Source: Flammulina velutipes
Lineage: Eukaryota; Basidiomycota; Agaricomycetes; Agaricales; Physalacriaceae
NCBI GenBank assembly: GCA_011800155.1
Contig: CM022368.1
Location: forward strand, 3,906,001 to 3,970,000
Length of the DNA stretch: 64,000 nt
Direction: 5' to 3'
This document shows, piece after piece, positions 1 through 10,808 of the stretch (its first letter is position 1; every line of letters begins with the position of its first letter). The position numbers were made by a program, and so were the translations under genes. Under the pieces are notes generated by a model. The model searched no databases. It saw nothing but the letters and a program-made list of their open reading frames with translations, and was not told where the DNA came from.

Positions 1-135
1 GGACGATGCCGTACAGATTTCAAGTACAAAGCAGACGCATTGGGAGACATCCAGAAAGGGAGAGACGACGTATCACCGAATCTAGATTTCTCGGAGGCAG
101 ATCTCGATGAAGAGGACCCCGGGAACCCCTCGTAA
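1..135 (+). CDS. 3' end of an unidentified gene (partial, cut by window edge)
   Basis: Frame 1 is open from the first base to a TAA at 133-135 and encodes 44 residues ending in a strongly acidic tail (…SEADLDEEDPGNPS). The composition, with charged residues and no low-complexity bias, looks like a real C-terminal exon. The next gene on the same strand starts about 110 bp further on, which fits the spacing of this genome. No domain can be recognised from such a short tail, so no function is proposed. Confidence 0.45.
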   Translation, partial: GRCRTDFKYKADALGDIQKGRDDVSPNLDFSEADLDEEDPGNPS

Positions 136-246
136 CGCCAAGTCCGAGGCTACTAATATACATACATCATCGCCGTTCTCAAACAGTCTACACCTCTTTT
201 TCCTACCATCACTCGACCATCTCCGTTCTCGCTGCCTACACAACCG

Positions 247-1260
247 ATGTCGAGAATACGTTTCGCGCCATTACCAGACCCTCACGTATGCGAAGTTCAC
301 GACGTTGAGGACAATGAAGCCTACGATGTTCCACTGGATACTGAGTCGGCCAAGAATCCTAAATTGCTCTTCCCATTTCCCATACCAGGAGCTGGCAGGA
401 AAACTAGTGATGCCTCTTCGAGTGCATCGTCGTCTATGCACAGTCTTACGCCAACCCAGAGCATTGACTCCACCACAGCACCGCCGTCCAAGAAGAACCG
501 GCTACTGCGCTTCCTCCGTCCCAGACCAGACAAGGTGAGTATTCTGTAATCTAGGCCCAACCTTATTCCAACGTCCTTTGAGCAGGAGAACGCCTTGACG
601 CGATGGTCATCTACTTCGTCTGCTCTATCCAACGCCACAGCGGACTCTCTGTTCCGCACTCAGAGCAGCAATTCCTTCAGAGGCGGCAACGTTCGCACGC
701 CCAAGAAACACCCAAGGCGACCATCTACCGCCGAAGGAATGCTCGCTACTCTACATACCTCTCGACCACAGCAACGGATGCTCAATGGTCGTGTCTACGG
801 CAGTAAAAACCTCTTTGCATCCGCGCCGGACAAGGAACCCGAGTTCGTCGAGTGGGGCTACGGTGGGATGGGCAGCGTACGCAGCCAGCGTGAATTCGGG
901 GGGAGCGTGTGGGGGAAGGTCCAGAGTGACCTCGGTGCCCCAGAAGAAGATGACGGTGGTGGAATGGCATGGGTGAAGCGTCGGAAAGAAGAGCGCGAGC
1001 GTAAAGCGCGTGAGGAAGAGGAGAAGAAACGGAAAGAGCAAGAAGAGCGGAAAGCACAGGAGGAGCATGATACCCGCGCCGTCACTCTTCCCATGCAGGA
1101 CGCGCCAGAAGAAGAGAACGAGGAGGATGAGGACGCGGATGGCGGCCACCACAACGATAGCCCCGACGATGACGACGACGACGCACTCCTCGCACGCGAA
1201 GCTAGTAGGACTAGTCGGGGTGCAGGAGTCGAGCTCGTTTCACGTCACCATAAATCGTAA
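247..1260 (+). CDS. Hypothetical acidic coiled-coil protein
   Basis: Two exons, 247-534 and 586-1260, are joined across a 51-nt intron (GTGAGT…GCAG) that keeps the frame (…RPRPDK/ENALTRW…). The protein is about 320 aa. The N-terminal half is serine/proline-rich and probably disordered (a run of serines near residues 60-70, then a basic KKNRLLRFLRPRP stretch). The middle contains a conserved-looking WGYGGMG/FGGSVWGKVQ patch. Next comes a long R/K/E heptad-like helix of roughly 50 residues, followed by an acidic cluster ending in a run of aspartates. I do not recognise a named domain; such proteins occur as uncharacterised conserved proteins in Agaricomycetes. The start at 247 is the first Met in frame; an ATG at 107 is in another frame. 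Confidence 0.75.
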
Positions 1261-2145
1261 CATTACCTTTTTTTTGCATTGGGTTTTTGGCTATCTACTT
1301 ACATTAGGCTCCTTTTAGTTCGGTCACTGCGCTTGTACATCATTATCGATTATCTCGCATTGCAATACGCATCTCATTCACATTCTTCGACACGTTGACT
1401 CTGACTGACTCACTTTATCTGGGCGAAGTTTTCCGCATCCATGTGATAGCAAGCACTGCCCATGACTGCGTCCGAAGACGTGTACAATCGGCTGACCATT
1501 GCGGTCGCAGTCATCCGTCTTCGTGATCTCGAAGGCAAACACCACGATACGATGATGTGATACACGCGGCTCCGACATACGTGGCGTCACTAAACTGCCA
1601 GTGTGCAACGGGGAAGACCCGAGATTTATGCAAGTGAGCCAAGGCAGATTCGTTTACCTCCGTTTCCCACCCCCGCAGGTTCCCCGCACCCCGCATTCGT
1701 GTGACAGTAGTCATAAGATCATCAGATTCGACCGTCTACGAGAGCTGAGACCTGTGCCAGATACTGCCCAGGACGCGTATTTAATTCCCTCGTTCCGCCG
1801 ATTTTGAGGGATTTGTCAGTCACTAAGCGCATTCAGATCCTTGGCGTTGATGTTATCCAGCTGATATCTATCTAATTGAACGATTCGTGTGGGAATCGTA
1901 ACCTGCTTGACTCCGTCTACCTCCTTTTCCCAACCTTGCAGAAGAATCGGGTCAACTGACCGCGATTCAGGAATAACCCCATTGAACTATTTTTGAACGC
2001 CACACTTCGCCAATATCCAATTCGACGTGTGCAACGGTAGTAACAGTGGCAGGTTTAATAATAGGCTGATCAGTGTTCCTGTTATGCTAATAAGACACTT
2101 AGTTGATTGGTGTACATGAATGTAAAGTCGAGGAATGAAAAATAA
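1261..2145. other. Intergenic stretch, no gene seen
   Basis: The 3' flank of the acidic coiled-coil gene up to the tRNA. It holds only short open frames on both strands with no coherent splicing and no recognisable motif. The first 60 bases after the stop are T-rich, as expected for a fungal 3' UTR. I see no repeat or RNA gene here. Confidence 0.5.
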
Positions 2146-2225
2146 TGACCCCTACCCGACTTGAACGGATGACCTTGTGGAAGCCTCGTCTGGAATCACA
2201 CACTCTACCACTGAGCTAAGGGGTC
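2146..2225 (-). tRNA. tRNA, probably Trp (CCA), with a short intron
   Basis: Read on the minus strand, the 7-bp acceptor stem GACCCCT/AGGGGTC is perfect and followed by discriminator A. A D-arm (GCTC-AGTGGTA-GAGT) and a T-arm (ATCCG-TTCAAGT-CGGGT) follow at canonical spacing. The anticodon loop begins TTCCAG, giving anticodon CCA. It is extended by about 8 nt relative to a 7-nt loop, so an intron after position 37 is inferred. The anticodon stem TGTGA/CCACA has an A31·C39 mismatch, which is the main doubt about the assignment. A second copy lies at 26239-26318. Discriminator A and loop TTCCAG agree with eukaryotic tRNA-Trp. Confidence 0.75.
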
Positions 2226-3129
2226 AATACTGTGTGACGCTAGCTGCACTACAGGAGACGCGCCACACCAAAATACAGGTGAGTCTAAAAGTAGCACAAT
2301 GAAGGTCGACTGCTCGCCTCTTCTACACCATGAGGTGAAATTCCCCGCATCCCCGCGTCTTCTACTTGTCCGATGTTCAGCCTCCATAGTCACTGTAGCG
2401 GTGTCAGAAGGCCTCCGCACCTACGGTGGCAGTCGTGGCGCAGACTGATCTCAGTTAGGAAGACTTCGTCAACTCATCTATGTCACTTCCGCGGAACACA
2501 GGCCCACAACCATACTTTGTTGCGTGAAATATTGACTCCACCCTCTGCAGTTGCCACTCCAAATATTTCTGTTGCGTACCACAAGGATTATGATAGTTAC
2601 AAATAAGGGTTGCTTTTGAAGTTGTTAGCTGTCAGCCTTTCTAGTACCTTGGGGTAAATATATCTTAGCTTCTACAGCTTCCTTGAAGCGGATTGAGCAC
2701 GAAGGAATTCGGACTACGGTGAAGAGAAGCCCAAAAACGTCAAGCTTAGAATGGCTCGGAATTGCAAGAACTCCAGTCCACAAAACTCCGATCAGACGCA
2801 AGAAATACATGATGTGTCCAGAGAATATTAGCAGATACAGACCGTGAACAGACTGAGATGGACTCGACAGGAATATTCGGATCACCGGCGAGTTCACACG
2901 TGGGAAGAAACAGCAATTGCTGTTGACTGGCAGCGCCTTGCTTACTCTCCACCTCCATCCTCGACGTCTGAACAAGCTTTTCTTTTCATAAAGATGGTTT
3001 GATTTCCACTCAATGGATACTATTTGACATGAATGGTGAGACGTTCTCGTAAATTCTTTAGAGGAATACAAAGCTAATAGACGGTAGCGCCGCTTGGCTA
3101 GCAAACTATCAAGGTCTGAGGTTAGTTTC
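2226..3129. other. Intergenic stretch, no firm gene
   Basis: Between the tRNA and the DUF6699-like gene. A minus-strand open frame covers 2625-3140 and could be joined to the upstream gene by a 44-nt GTACGT…CTCAG intron. Its composition is unlike the family tail and I regard it as probably non-coding 3' sequence. Nothing else is recognisable. Confidence 0.4.
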
Positions 3130-4900
3130 TCAAACGACAAGGCTGCATAGAAACGTACGAATTTGTGGCAGGTACATCATCATGTCGGTCTCTAAGTCTA
3201 GATCGTTAAGCAACCACTCATCGTCTTTGTAGTGTCTGAGACCCCCGAATATCACTCTGCCGTGGTTCACGTCTATCCTCCTAAAACCTTGCGCCCTTTC
3301 TTCCTCCTGGTTTGCCACCCGAGCTACTCGCATCTCAAACGTATCCTGGGCTTCGCGGTGACTCAAGACCTTGTGCGCTAACTCCCGCTCGCGGGGAGTT
3401 ATTAGTTTGCGACCACTAAGATACATTGCATGCAGCAGCTCTGTACCCCTGATACCCTCCCTGTTGGTTACTTCTATTATGTCCGGCTCGATCCCCTCGA
3501 CGTTCGAAGGGAAGTGAAGGATCATTCGCCTGATGGTACGTTGTTCTGACACTGGTCGATCCAACATGGCCTGTGGTAAGCGGACGAATTCATCTGTATC
3601 GTCATCCCAGAACCTTCGATATGGGTTATCAAACTCCGGGTCGAAAGCTAGATTTATCTGGTATCTGGAGATCATTGTCCTGCGCCCTTTCGCGGTGACA
3701 AATGTCGCTTCGAACTCCAACGGTGGGATCAGATGAACGACTGTCTGGTGGGTCTCCACTGAGGATCTTTTCAGCAAGTGATTGTGGGATAGTGTGCTCA
3801 CTCACCCATCAGTCTCGGCCATGGCACTGGGGAATGAATCGACTCCGTAGGTGCCATAAATGGTGCCGGTTCTGGTAGTCCGCCTTTCCCTTCAATATCT
3901 TGAGTCGAATACGGGTACTGATCCATTGGCTCCTCCTCTTCATGCCCTTGCTTTTCTGCCCTTCGTTTCCCTTTTTCTGAATGGCCACTCCGCGCTTTCC
4001 CTTTCCCTTTGACGTCCCTCGACGAAGACGAGTATGGGTGATCTTCGACATCAGCGTATGATGTTGGTTGATGATGTGCGCCTCTGGAAGCTGAACGGCT
4101 GCTACGCTCCTTCCTATAGTCTCTCGAGGAGATATTGGGAGCCGGGGCTGCGTTGTGCGGTACACTCCTTGTTCTGTGTCTTGCCGGGGTTTGGTTACCA
4201 GGAGCGAAATCTGGTATCACTGGCGCCATCGTATATTGTCTGGCCTCCTCGCGGGGAGGTACTGGCGCGGTTCGTTGTCCCGGACTCGCGTACGCCGTAG
4301 GATAAGGTGGAGGATGTGATGCATACATTTGGGGAGGATTCGGGAATGACGGGGCTGGCTGGTGAGATCTTGGCGGCACATACACTATCAATGACTGGTA
4401 AGTTCGTCCAGACGTCGAACTGTCCATTACTTACTATTATACATACGCGTTACGTTGGGGTCTCTAACGAACAGCTCAGGATAGGTTGGGCCGCCTGCGG
4501 CCGGTTGAGTTGGGTATGTATGTTGCGGACCGTACATCGGATTGGCGAGGGCTTGTGGCTGAGCTATGCGATCGTGAGTCATGTTTCGGTTTTACCGATA
4601 TGAAGATGCACTCACGCCACGGTTGGTTGTAAGCGTTAGGCGCCGCCGGGAAGACGGGGCGATTTGGATCAAATCCTGGATGTGTATGGTTCGACGCTTT
4701 CTGCGGTGTGGCTACATATGATGTTCAGCCACCGTTAAAGCCTACTGGATAGAATCTGACCAGAATATCCGGAGTTAAATGAATTACGTCCGCCTTGGGG
4801 TTGCTCTGTGGCTCGCGCTGCTATAGGATGGAATCAGTTATCGTTAGGCCAGCGGCGATCCCACGGTACCTGGAGCTGCGACCTTTGGTTTCTTCCGCAT
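3130..4900 (-). CDS. DUF6699-like protein with long disordered N-terminus
   Basis: A multi-exon minus-strand gene. The best model starts at ATG 4900 (MRKKPKVAAPG…) and has short exons separated by small introns. These include one with GTGAGT…CATAG, one with GTATGT…TTACCAG just inside 4427, and a 47-nt intron at 3759-3805 that joins …PRLM to VETHQTVVHL…. The N-terminal 200 residues are rich in P, S, Q and charged residues. The C-terminal 200 residues carry a beta-rich domain (VVHLIPPLEFEATF…) followed by a helical ATNREGIRG/LAHKVLSHREA segment and a RRIDVNHGRVIFGGLR motif. That order resembles the Agaricomycete DUF6699 family, whose function is unknown. The 5' exons are less certain than the 3' half; the stop at 3130 is the simplest end. 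Confidence 0.6.
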
Positions 4901-5861
4901 GCCGTTCAGTGGCCCTATGAAGATATCAACGCTATTCTAGTACGAAAATGACCCCACCCACAAGGATATCGGGACATAGTGTTCGCGTTCTCGTCTTCCG
5001 GATTCGGTTTGGGCTGTTTGAGGATCCCTTTCAACGGCTCTGTGCAATTTCTTAGTGGCGAGTGGAAATCGATTCCACTCTACTCACTTGGCCGAGGTGC
5101 GGGACTGAAGGAGACGAAGAAATTTTGCATTGCTCGAGGTAAGTGGCTTAATCGTGTCGAATTGTGGCAAATTGGTGAAGGATGGTGTTGAGAGTACAGA
5201 AGAAAGTTCCGGCTGGCGTCTACTGGTTCAAGTCACGAACGAAGGAGTCTTGTCACACACGAGGTGATGCATGCGTTGCCCTGCGTATGTCTGTCTGTCA
5301 TTGCCAACACAATTACCTTTCATATTCTAGCTACAACGAATGCAAATTCTTTGTTCAGTTGACCTTATCAACAGCCTGAGTCCTTTGGCCTCTTGACTAT
5401 TCATGCCTACAACTGTATACTCTCCAGTCTTCCGGATCAGTTGATGGTGAGTTTGTCGATGAAGTGAAGATAATGAATTTCCGAAACATTCGGAAGCCGC
5501 CTCGAGGTGATGTAGGTCCATGTCGCCACACCAGTGCTACGCACTTTCCCGTTCCAGATATCTCTACCACAAAGCAAAGGCCAACGTCCAGATGGGTCTA
5601 AGACGCGGAAACGCCACTTTGTTCGTGCCGACTCGGATGTTCTATCTATCAAGAAGTGCAGCAAGTACATAGAACAGCTGACATGGTTCCGGAAGATTCC
5701 TGATGCCCATGACAAGAGCGGGAACGAGGACGATAGCCACTTCGTATTCAGACAACTCTCCACTAAGAGTTATGATGATTAGTGCGTCATCAACAAGATG
5801 AGAAACAAAAGAAACCAATTGTTATTGGATGGCCCGTGGGTGGTCAGTTAGGTTTGTACTT
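4901..5861. other. Intergenic stretch with unresolved short frames
   Basis: About 960 bp between two minus-strand genes. Open frames of about 80-108 codons exist on both strands around 5437-5782, overlapping each other, with no splice model that lengthens either convincingly. I see no repeat or RNA gene. It holds the promoter of the DUF6699-like gene next to 4900. Confidence 0.35.
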
Positions 5862-6581
5862 TTACGCCACAGCGTACTTGGCCTTGAAGCAAAGCTTGAC
5901 CTCGCCACAATTACCGCATTTCCTTGGCTCGTCCTCGTACACATCCTCAGCGAATTCTTTGAAGTGATCAACTGGGTGTCTGTCACCACGATAGGCTTTG
6001 CCGTAAGGTGCGCTCGACCTGTGGTACCACTGAGGTTCTGCAACGAGTTCAAGCTGAGAACTCCATCGCCGATATGAGAAAAACTCACCCATCTCGCAGT
6101 AGAATCTTCCAAAGTTCGTGTTCTGGCAAAAGCAGGAGCCTGGAGGAGTGTCAGACTCTATACCGCATTACAAAGTAGTATAGTCAACGGGAACAAATTA
6201 CCTCGGTCGTGATGGCAAACGCAGCTCTCGCAAGCCATATAGCCACAATCTGGGCATTCATCCTCGCAGCCATAGTCCTCGCTGAACCGCACGTTGCATC
6301 CCGTGCAGTGAGTCTTCTTAGGCTTTTGACGAGGCTTTGCAGCTTCCCTAGCTTCCGCAGCTTCGTTAATTTCCCTCAGTTTCGCATTGATAGCACAGCC
6401 TTTCTTGTGCGTCTTCCAGTCTGCCTTTTGGCATTTTGCTGAACTAAATCGCGTATTGAGGCGTTGCAGTCTTCGGTGGATAGCGAAGGTCGACTCACCA
6501 GTAGAACGCGTACTTGCATGCCGAACAGCGTAGTCCTGCCTGTTCGAGTGACGGGCATGCTTGGTTTTCACAGAGAGGCAT
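5862..6581 (-). CDS. MYND-type zinc-finger protein
   Basis: Starts at ATG 6581 (MPLCENQACPS…). Exon 1 (6499-6581) supplies the first half of the MYND finger (CSACKYAFY) and a 55-nt intron at 6444-6498 interrupts it. Exon 2 completes it as CSAKCQKADWKTHKKGC, so the finger exists only after splicing. A second cysteine cluster follows (CTGCNVRFSEDYGCEDECPDCG, CESCVCHH). Two further introns (GTAATT…TATAG; GTGAGT…TTGCAG) lead to exons encoding CFCQNTNFGRFYC and the end, RKCGNCGEVKLCFKAKYAVA. The protein is about 190 aa. MYND fingers bind proline-rich peptides in partner proteins; the target here is unknown. Similar cysteine-rich MYND proteins are numerous in mushrooms. Confidence 0.85.
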
Positions 6582-6887
6582 CGTATGAGAGAGAAGAAGG
6601 GACAGGGCGACACGAGGCGACGCGTGCTCCTTGACAAAATGATTCGCGACGAGCCGATCGTGATCGATATCGTGAAAACACTTTCACAAGAACCCCGTTG
6701 ACTTCGAATTCTTCAACTGTCGGAATAGGCCAGAACATTGCTGGAAGCTTCTACCCAGTCATTCTTCCCAGTATACGAACTAACTAACTGGCATACCTTT
6801 CGAACTTCATCGACGTGTGTTCTACAACGTTATTGCCTGATCACGTATATCATCGGTCTATCTAAGTACATTATACAAATCCTAAAA

Positions 6888-9800
6888 TCAAGTGGACATA
6901 CACCTATCTACAGAGAGATTCGCCGGATTTCCCCACCAATTCGGGAAGTCGACCGCTTTGCCACTTGCGCCAAAGACGGCGAAACTGAGGATGAAGAGGA
7001 TGACTTGACTTCCTCCATCGAGAGCAGCAGACATGAGGTAGTTATACTATTGACGACGATCAGAACCCTGAAGACTCGATAGGTGGAAAAGGACATACCT
7101 TGACGAACCAGCCAGGGCGACGAGTTCTAAGCCACCACTGAGAGGTGAAACCTATCACTAGGCAAGACCACCATTGTCCGTTGACAGAGTAAGGAAGGCT
7201 AGTGATGACGATTAACATCCCGAGTCGTGTTGAAGCTCGGAAATAGACTTACTATCCAATGTACTGCAAGAGAATAGGTAGGTTGATGTACTTGATACCA
7301 TTGGCGAGCGTGCTGCCCTTTTTCGAGAATCTATGAGCAACCCAGAATGGGATGGGGAAGAGCAATCCGAGGAAGCTGAAGCAACGAGGTCAGCGAAAAT
7401 CCCGAGCCCAGATGAGTAGAGAGACGTACATTCCGAAGGGAATGATCCAATACCCTGCTGGTTTTCCGTATGAGAAGAGTTCTTTGCCAAGTGCACCCAT
7501 AGCGACAGAGCTTGAGTTGATGGTCTGGATGATCCAACCACTCCACTGAAAAATCTTCAGAGCGAGCTCCAATATAGAGTATAACCGATACGAACCACAC
7601 GAGTGCCCACAGGATCCCTCAGAACTTCGCGGTTGGCTGACACGATTGACATCATCACTAGTAAATTGTTAGGAAATCATCGTAGAAGACATTGGGGCTC
7701 TAGCTTACTTGTGTAGTTGAAGATAGAACCAACGATGGAACCGGCCTACGAGATGTTAATCGGTTGCTTCTCAAGGCCTCAAGACGTGTCCCCACCATTT
7801 GCGACCCAAACGTGTACCATGGCGGTAGCTTGATGTATTGACCTAGCTTGAGATCTGCCAAGTTGTTAAGCAAAGATAACGATCGTCGGAAAAAGAAGGT
7901 ACCTTGCAACATGTATAACGTCTGGAATGCAGAGCTGTTTCCGAACAGATTGGCGTACATCACGGTACTATCAGAGCAAATCAGTCACAGAGTTCAAGAA
8001 GAAGAAAGAAGAGTGACATACATAGGCTGCCCGGGATGAATGAAGGCTGCAATAAGTTGTACCGCATACTTTATCGACAAGTTGAATCCAGTGGTAGCAG
8101 TCACTGTTAGGTGATTTCCGTCAGATAAGCACATACAAGGACGGGTAAGACGTACCAAAGCCGATTACTATCGAAAAGAAGAACGCCATGACTATCGAGA
8201 ATCGTCAGCGAGGATCGATCACATTACAGCATGCTCACCAGAGAATAGAATAACGCTCCATGCTGGGATGAGAACAAATCCGTTGGGACCTGCGTACCCC
8301 AATCCTATGGAAAGTGCAATAGAGACGACGAAGACCAAAGCATACGCCCATTGGGGGACTTCCTTGTACTTCTTCATCGCTTCATAGACCGTCAGCATGA
8401 GATCAACGAGGTCACCAAAGAGCGACTTACCTTGATAATGCGGGTCATCTATATCTTCATGTCCCATGATAGCACGCATGCTTCCGAATGCTGCCTTGAG
8501 TTCATCCCAATGCCATACAAAGATCGTTGTGATAGCGCTTCCCAGTGAGAGGTTGTAGCAGAGTTGACTGATAGCAAATGTTGTAGTGTATCGGGGAAGA
8601 CCGATAGCTTCGAGCGCAGTCCGATTGAGGCGGAAATTCTCGTCAATGACGGCGCTCTGGTCATAGGTCTTTCCATCTGCGCCGAACAGTGACGAAGACA
8701 TCCATTTAATGTCACGACCATTGAATACGTTGGCATAGTACGCAGTGGTGAGGACGATGTATCCCAAAGCCATACCGACTGTAAATCATTGTCAGAAGGT
8801 TTGCGGAAACAAAGCAAAGACGCTTACGGTAGGAGTTGACTTGAGTTTGAAGAGGCCAGACGAGAGGGTTTCCTTGCGTGATGAGATTCCATGACAAGCC
8901 GAATGAAAAGAGCCCAAGGCCCTCGTTACTCGAACCAGCACCGAAGAGATTCCGCACAAATGTGTGTCGTCCATTGTCGACGAGACAGATGATTGAGATA
9001 GCGGTGAGGAGAGGGAACTGTGTAATGTTAGGGTTGGAGTTCATGATGAGAACATAATACGACTAACGGGATATTGAGGGATCCATTCCCAAAGGAAGAT
9101 CGCCGCGAACTAGAATATTCGCTTCAGACCATGAAAAGTGCCATCTGAAAGTTAGAACATACCACTATCCAGAAGAATTTCCTCTTCTTCACGTTGAGGG
9201 TTCCGTCGAAATGCAAGCTCTGCAACAAGTTGACAACGGAGATGTACGTCGGATAGAAAGCACTGAGGGAAATGGTCAACGGCGCGCAAGTCTTAACGAG
9301 AGCGTTCCACGTACTATGTCGGGTACACCAAGAATGAACGCACTGTCTCGGGAATCAGGAATCTGATAACAAGTACAAGAATATGAAGACTCACAAATTC
9401 CCGCAACTCCATATCCAATCATCTGAGTCGAAAAGATTTGGAAAATTGCTACCCCCGCATTCAATCTGAGATCATAGAACAGGTCTGTAGCACATGTCAA
9501 TACTTTGAGGGACATGTGGTAGGAAGGCTTACCCATAGCGGCGATAACCTCCATGGTCGTCGATACTTGTGACGCCGTCGATGCCATGATGACAATGGCC
9601 GTATGTTCCCTTGAGAGAAAAAATGATATCAAAACCAGCGTCGGTGGGCGCAAGTATAAAGAGCGCACTTGATGTTAAATGGTCCTGGGTTGAGGTACTT
9701 CCAGTATCCCTTCGAGGGGATAATACCTACGAATAGAATCAGAAAACCCGTGATGCAAAGGAAGAAGAAGATACCCACCTGCCATAGCCTCGCCAAGAAC

Positions 9801-10226
9801 GTAGGCGATAATGAGGCAGAAGAGTTGCGATACACTCGCATTTTGAGGCTTGAAAGTGTATATCGTTGCTAGGACCTGTGATAGACTTAGTCAAAGTCCT
9901 GCGGCGAGTGGTAGGCAACCCACAGCGGAGAAAGCGCTCAATCCGAGACCCAAGAAGACCATGCGGAAGGTGAAAATGTGAGCATCGACATCGTCGCGAG
10001 TCGAAATGACCTGTCGGCGATGAGCGATATTCAGCGTAAAGGATACGCTACGTACCTGGGTAGCAACATCTTCAGCTTTCTCGAGGACAATATCATCGTC
10101 GTTGAGCTCCGTGTCGACGCTAGCCACTTCTTCCTTGACATAGTCGGAGGAAGATAGCTTCTCGACATCTCGAGAGTCTTTCTTGTCGAGCTCGGGGAGG
10201 ACAGCCGTGGTGGACATCGCGTTCAA
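6888..10226 (-). CDS. Oligopeptide transporter (OPT family)
   Basis: A polytopic plasma-membrane proton/oligopeptide symporter spread over many small exons. The acidic N-terminus (MNAMSTTAVLPELDKKDS…EDVATQ) joins across an intron to VISTRDDVDAHIFTFRMVFLGLGLSAFSAV. The OPT signature NPGPFNIK followed by EHTAIVIMAST spans the exons near 9560-9700. The long exon at 8219-8773 carries SSLFGADGKTYDQ and VPQWAYALVFVVSIALSIGLGY. Near 7400-7570 is INSSSVAMGALGKELFSYG, then IPFWVAHRFSKKGS, and the C-terminus DFPNWWGNPANLSV ends at 6888. Length (about 750-800 aa) fits the family. It is transcribed away from the agmatinase gene, sharing the promoter at 10227-10808. Individual intron borders were not all checked. 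Confidence 0.92.
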
Positions 10227-10808
10227 AGTGAAGTTGAACCTTGAAAGGAAGCCGGGCCAGTACTTGGTCGAAGCATTGATCTCGTGGTATTTATCTTTAT
10301 CTTCAGCGTGAGTCTTTTTTCCGGTTATCTTGGAGTGGGCGTCCTGATATCAGGATCCGTGGCCTGAGATTGGCTGGGCAGAAATAGGTTATCATAGGCC
10401 CGAAATATCCTAAATAATGCCATGTAAGACCGATGAAGCGTTGAAGATGGTTGCAGAGAGTATTCGTTGGGAGAGATTTCATGGTTCAAGTTCAACTCGA
10501 CCTGTGGGAATTTTCGAATCACCAGCCACGTGGGTCCGCTTCTTGCCAACTTTGCTCTCGTATTCTGCGTCTATCCACTATCGCAAGTCCCAACACAAGA
10601 CACATCCTCGTATCTATATTTTCAAATCGTTTGGCTGAGTACCTGGAAGCTGGTATCTCTACTTCAAAGCTGTCGGGCATAGCCTAATTTTTTCCCTGCC
10701 GGGACGCAGTTGCAGATAGCGATGCCCCCTTGTCACTCCGCCGTAACTTGATAAGACAATGTCCTTATCATGACCCTCTGTTGTCTCCCAACTGCACCCT
10801 ACTCCGTC
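10227..10808. promoter_or_regulatory. Shared promoter of transporter and agmatinase with GATA-factor sites
   Basis: The 582 bp between the two divergent start codons contain an inverted pair of GATA motifs, TGATAAG at 10749-10755 and CTTATCA at 10764-10770, centred about 50 bp before the agmatinase ATG. On the transporter side two adjacent GATAAA motifs (minus strand, 10291-10301) lie about 65-75 bp before its ATG. HGATAR is the known binding site of fungal AreA/Nit2-type nitrogen regulators. That such a factor acts here is inference from the sites and the two gene functions. Confidence 0.5.

Noticed and set aside
107..538. 143-aa plus-strand frame over the first gene
   Set aside because: Overlaps the better-supported frame from 247, has biased composition and ignores the consensus intron at 535-585.
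751..1152. Hydrophobic minus-strand frames opposite the coiled-coil gene
   Set aside because: They are the antisense of a K/E/R-rich sequence, which always yields L/F/S-rich frames; no splice or start support.
2625..3140. 171-codon minus-strand frame that can be spliced to the DUF6699-like gene
   Set aside because: The junction is in frame, but the added sequence is unlike the family C-terminus; kept only as an alternative.
5220..5260. tRNA T-arm-like sequence (GGTTCAAGTC)
   Set aside because: No acceptor, D or anticodon arms fold around it.
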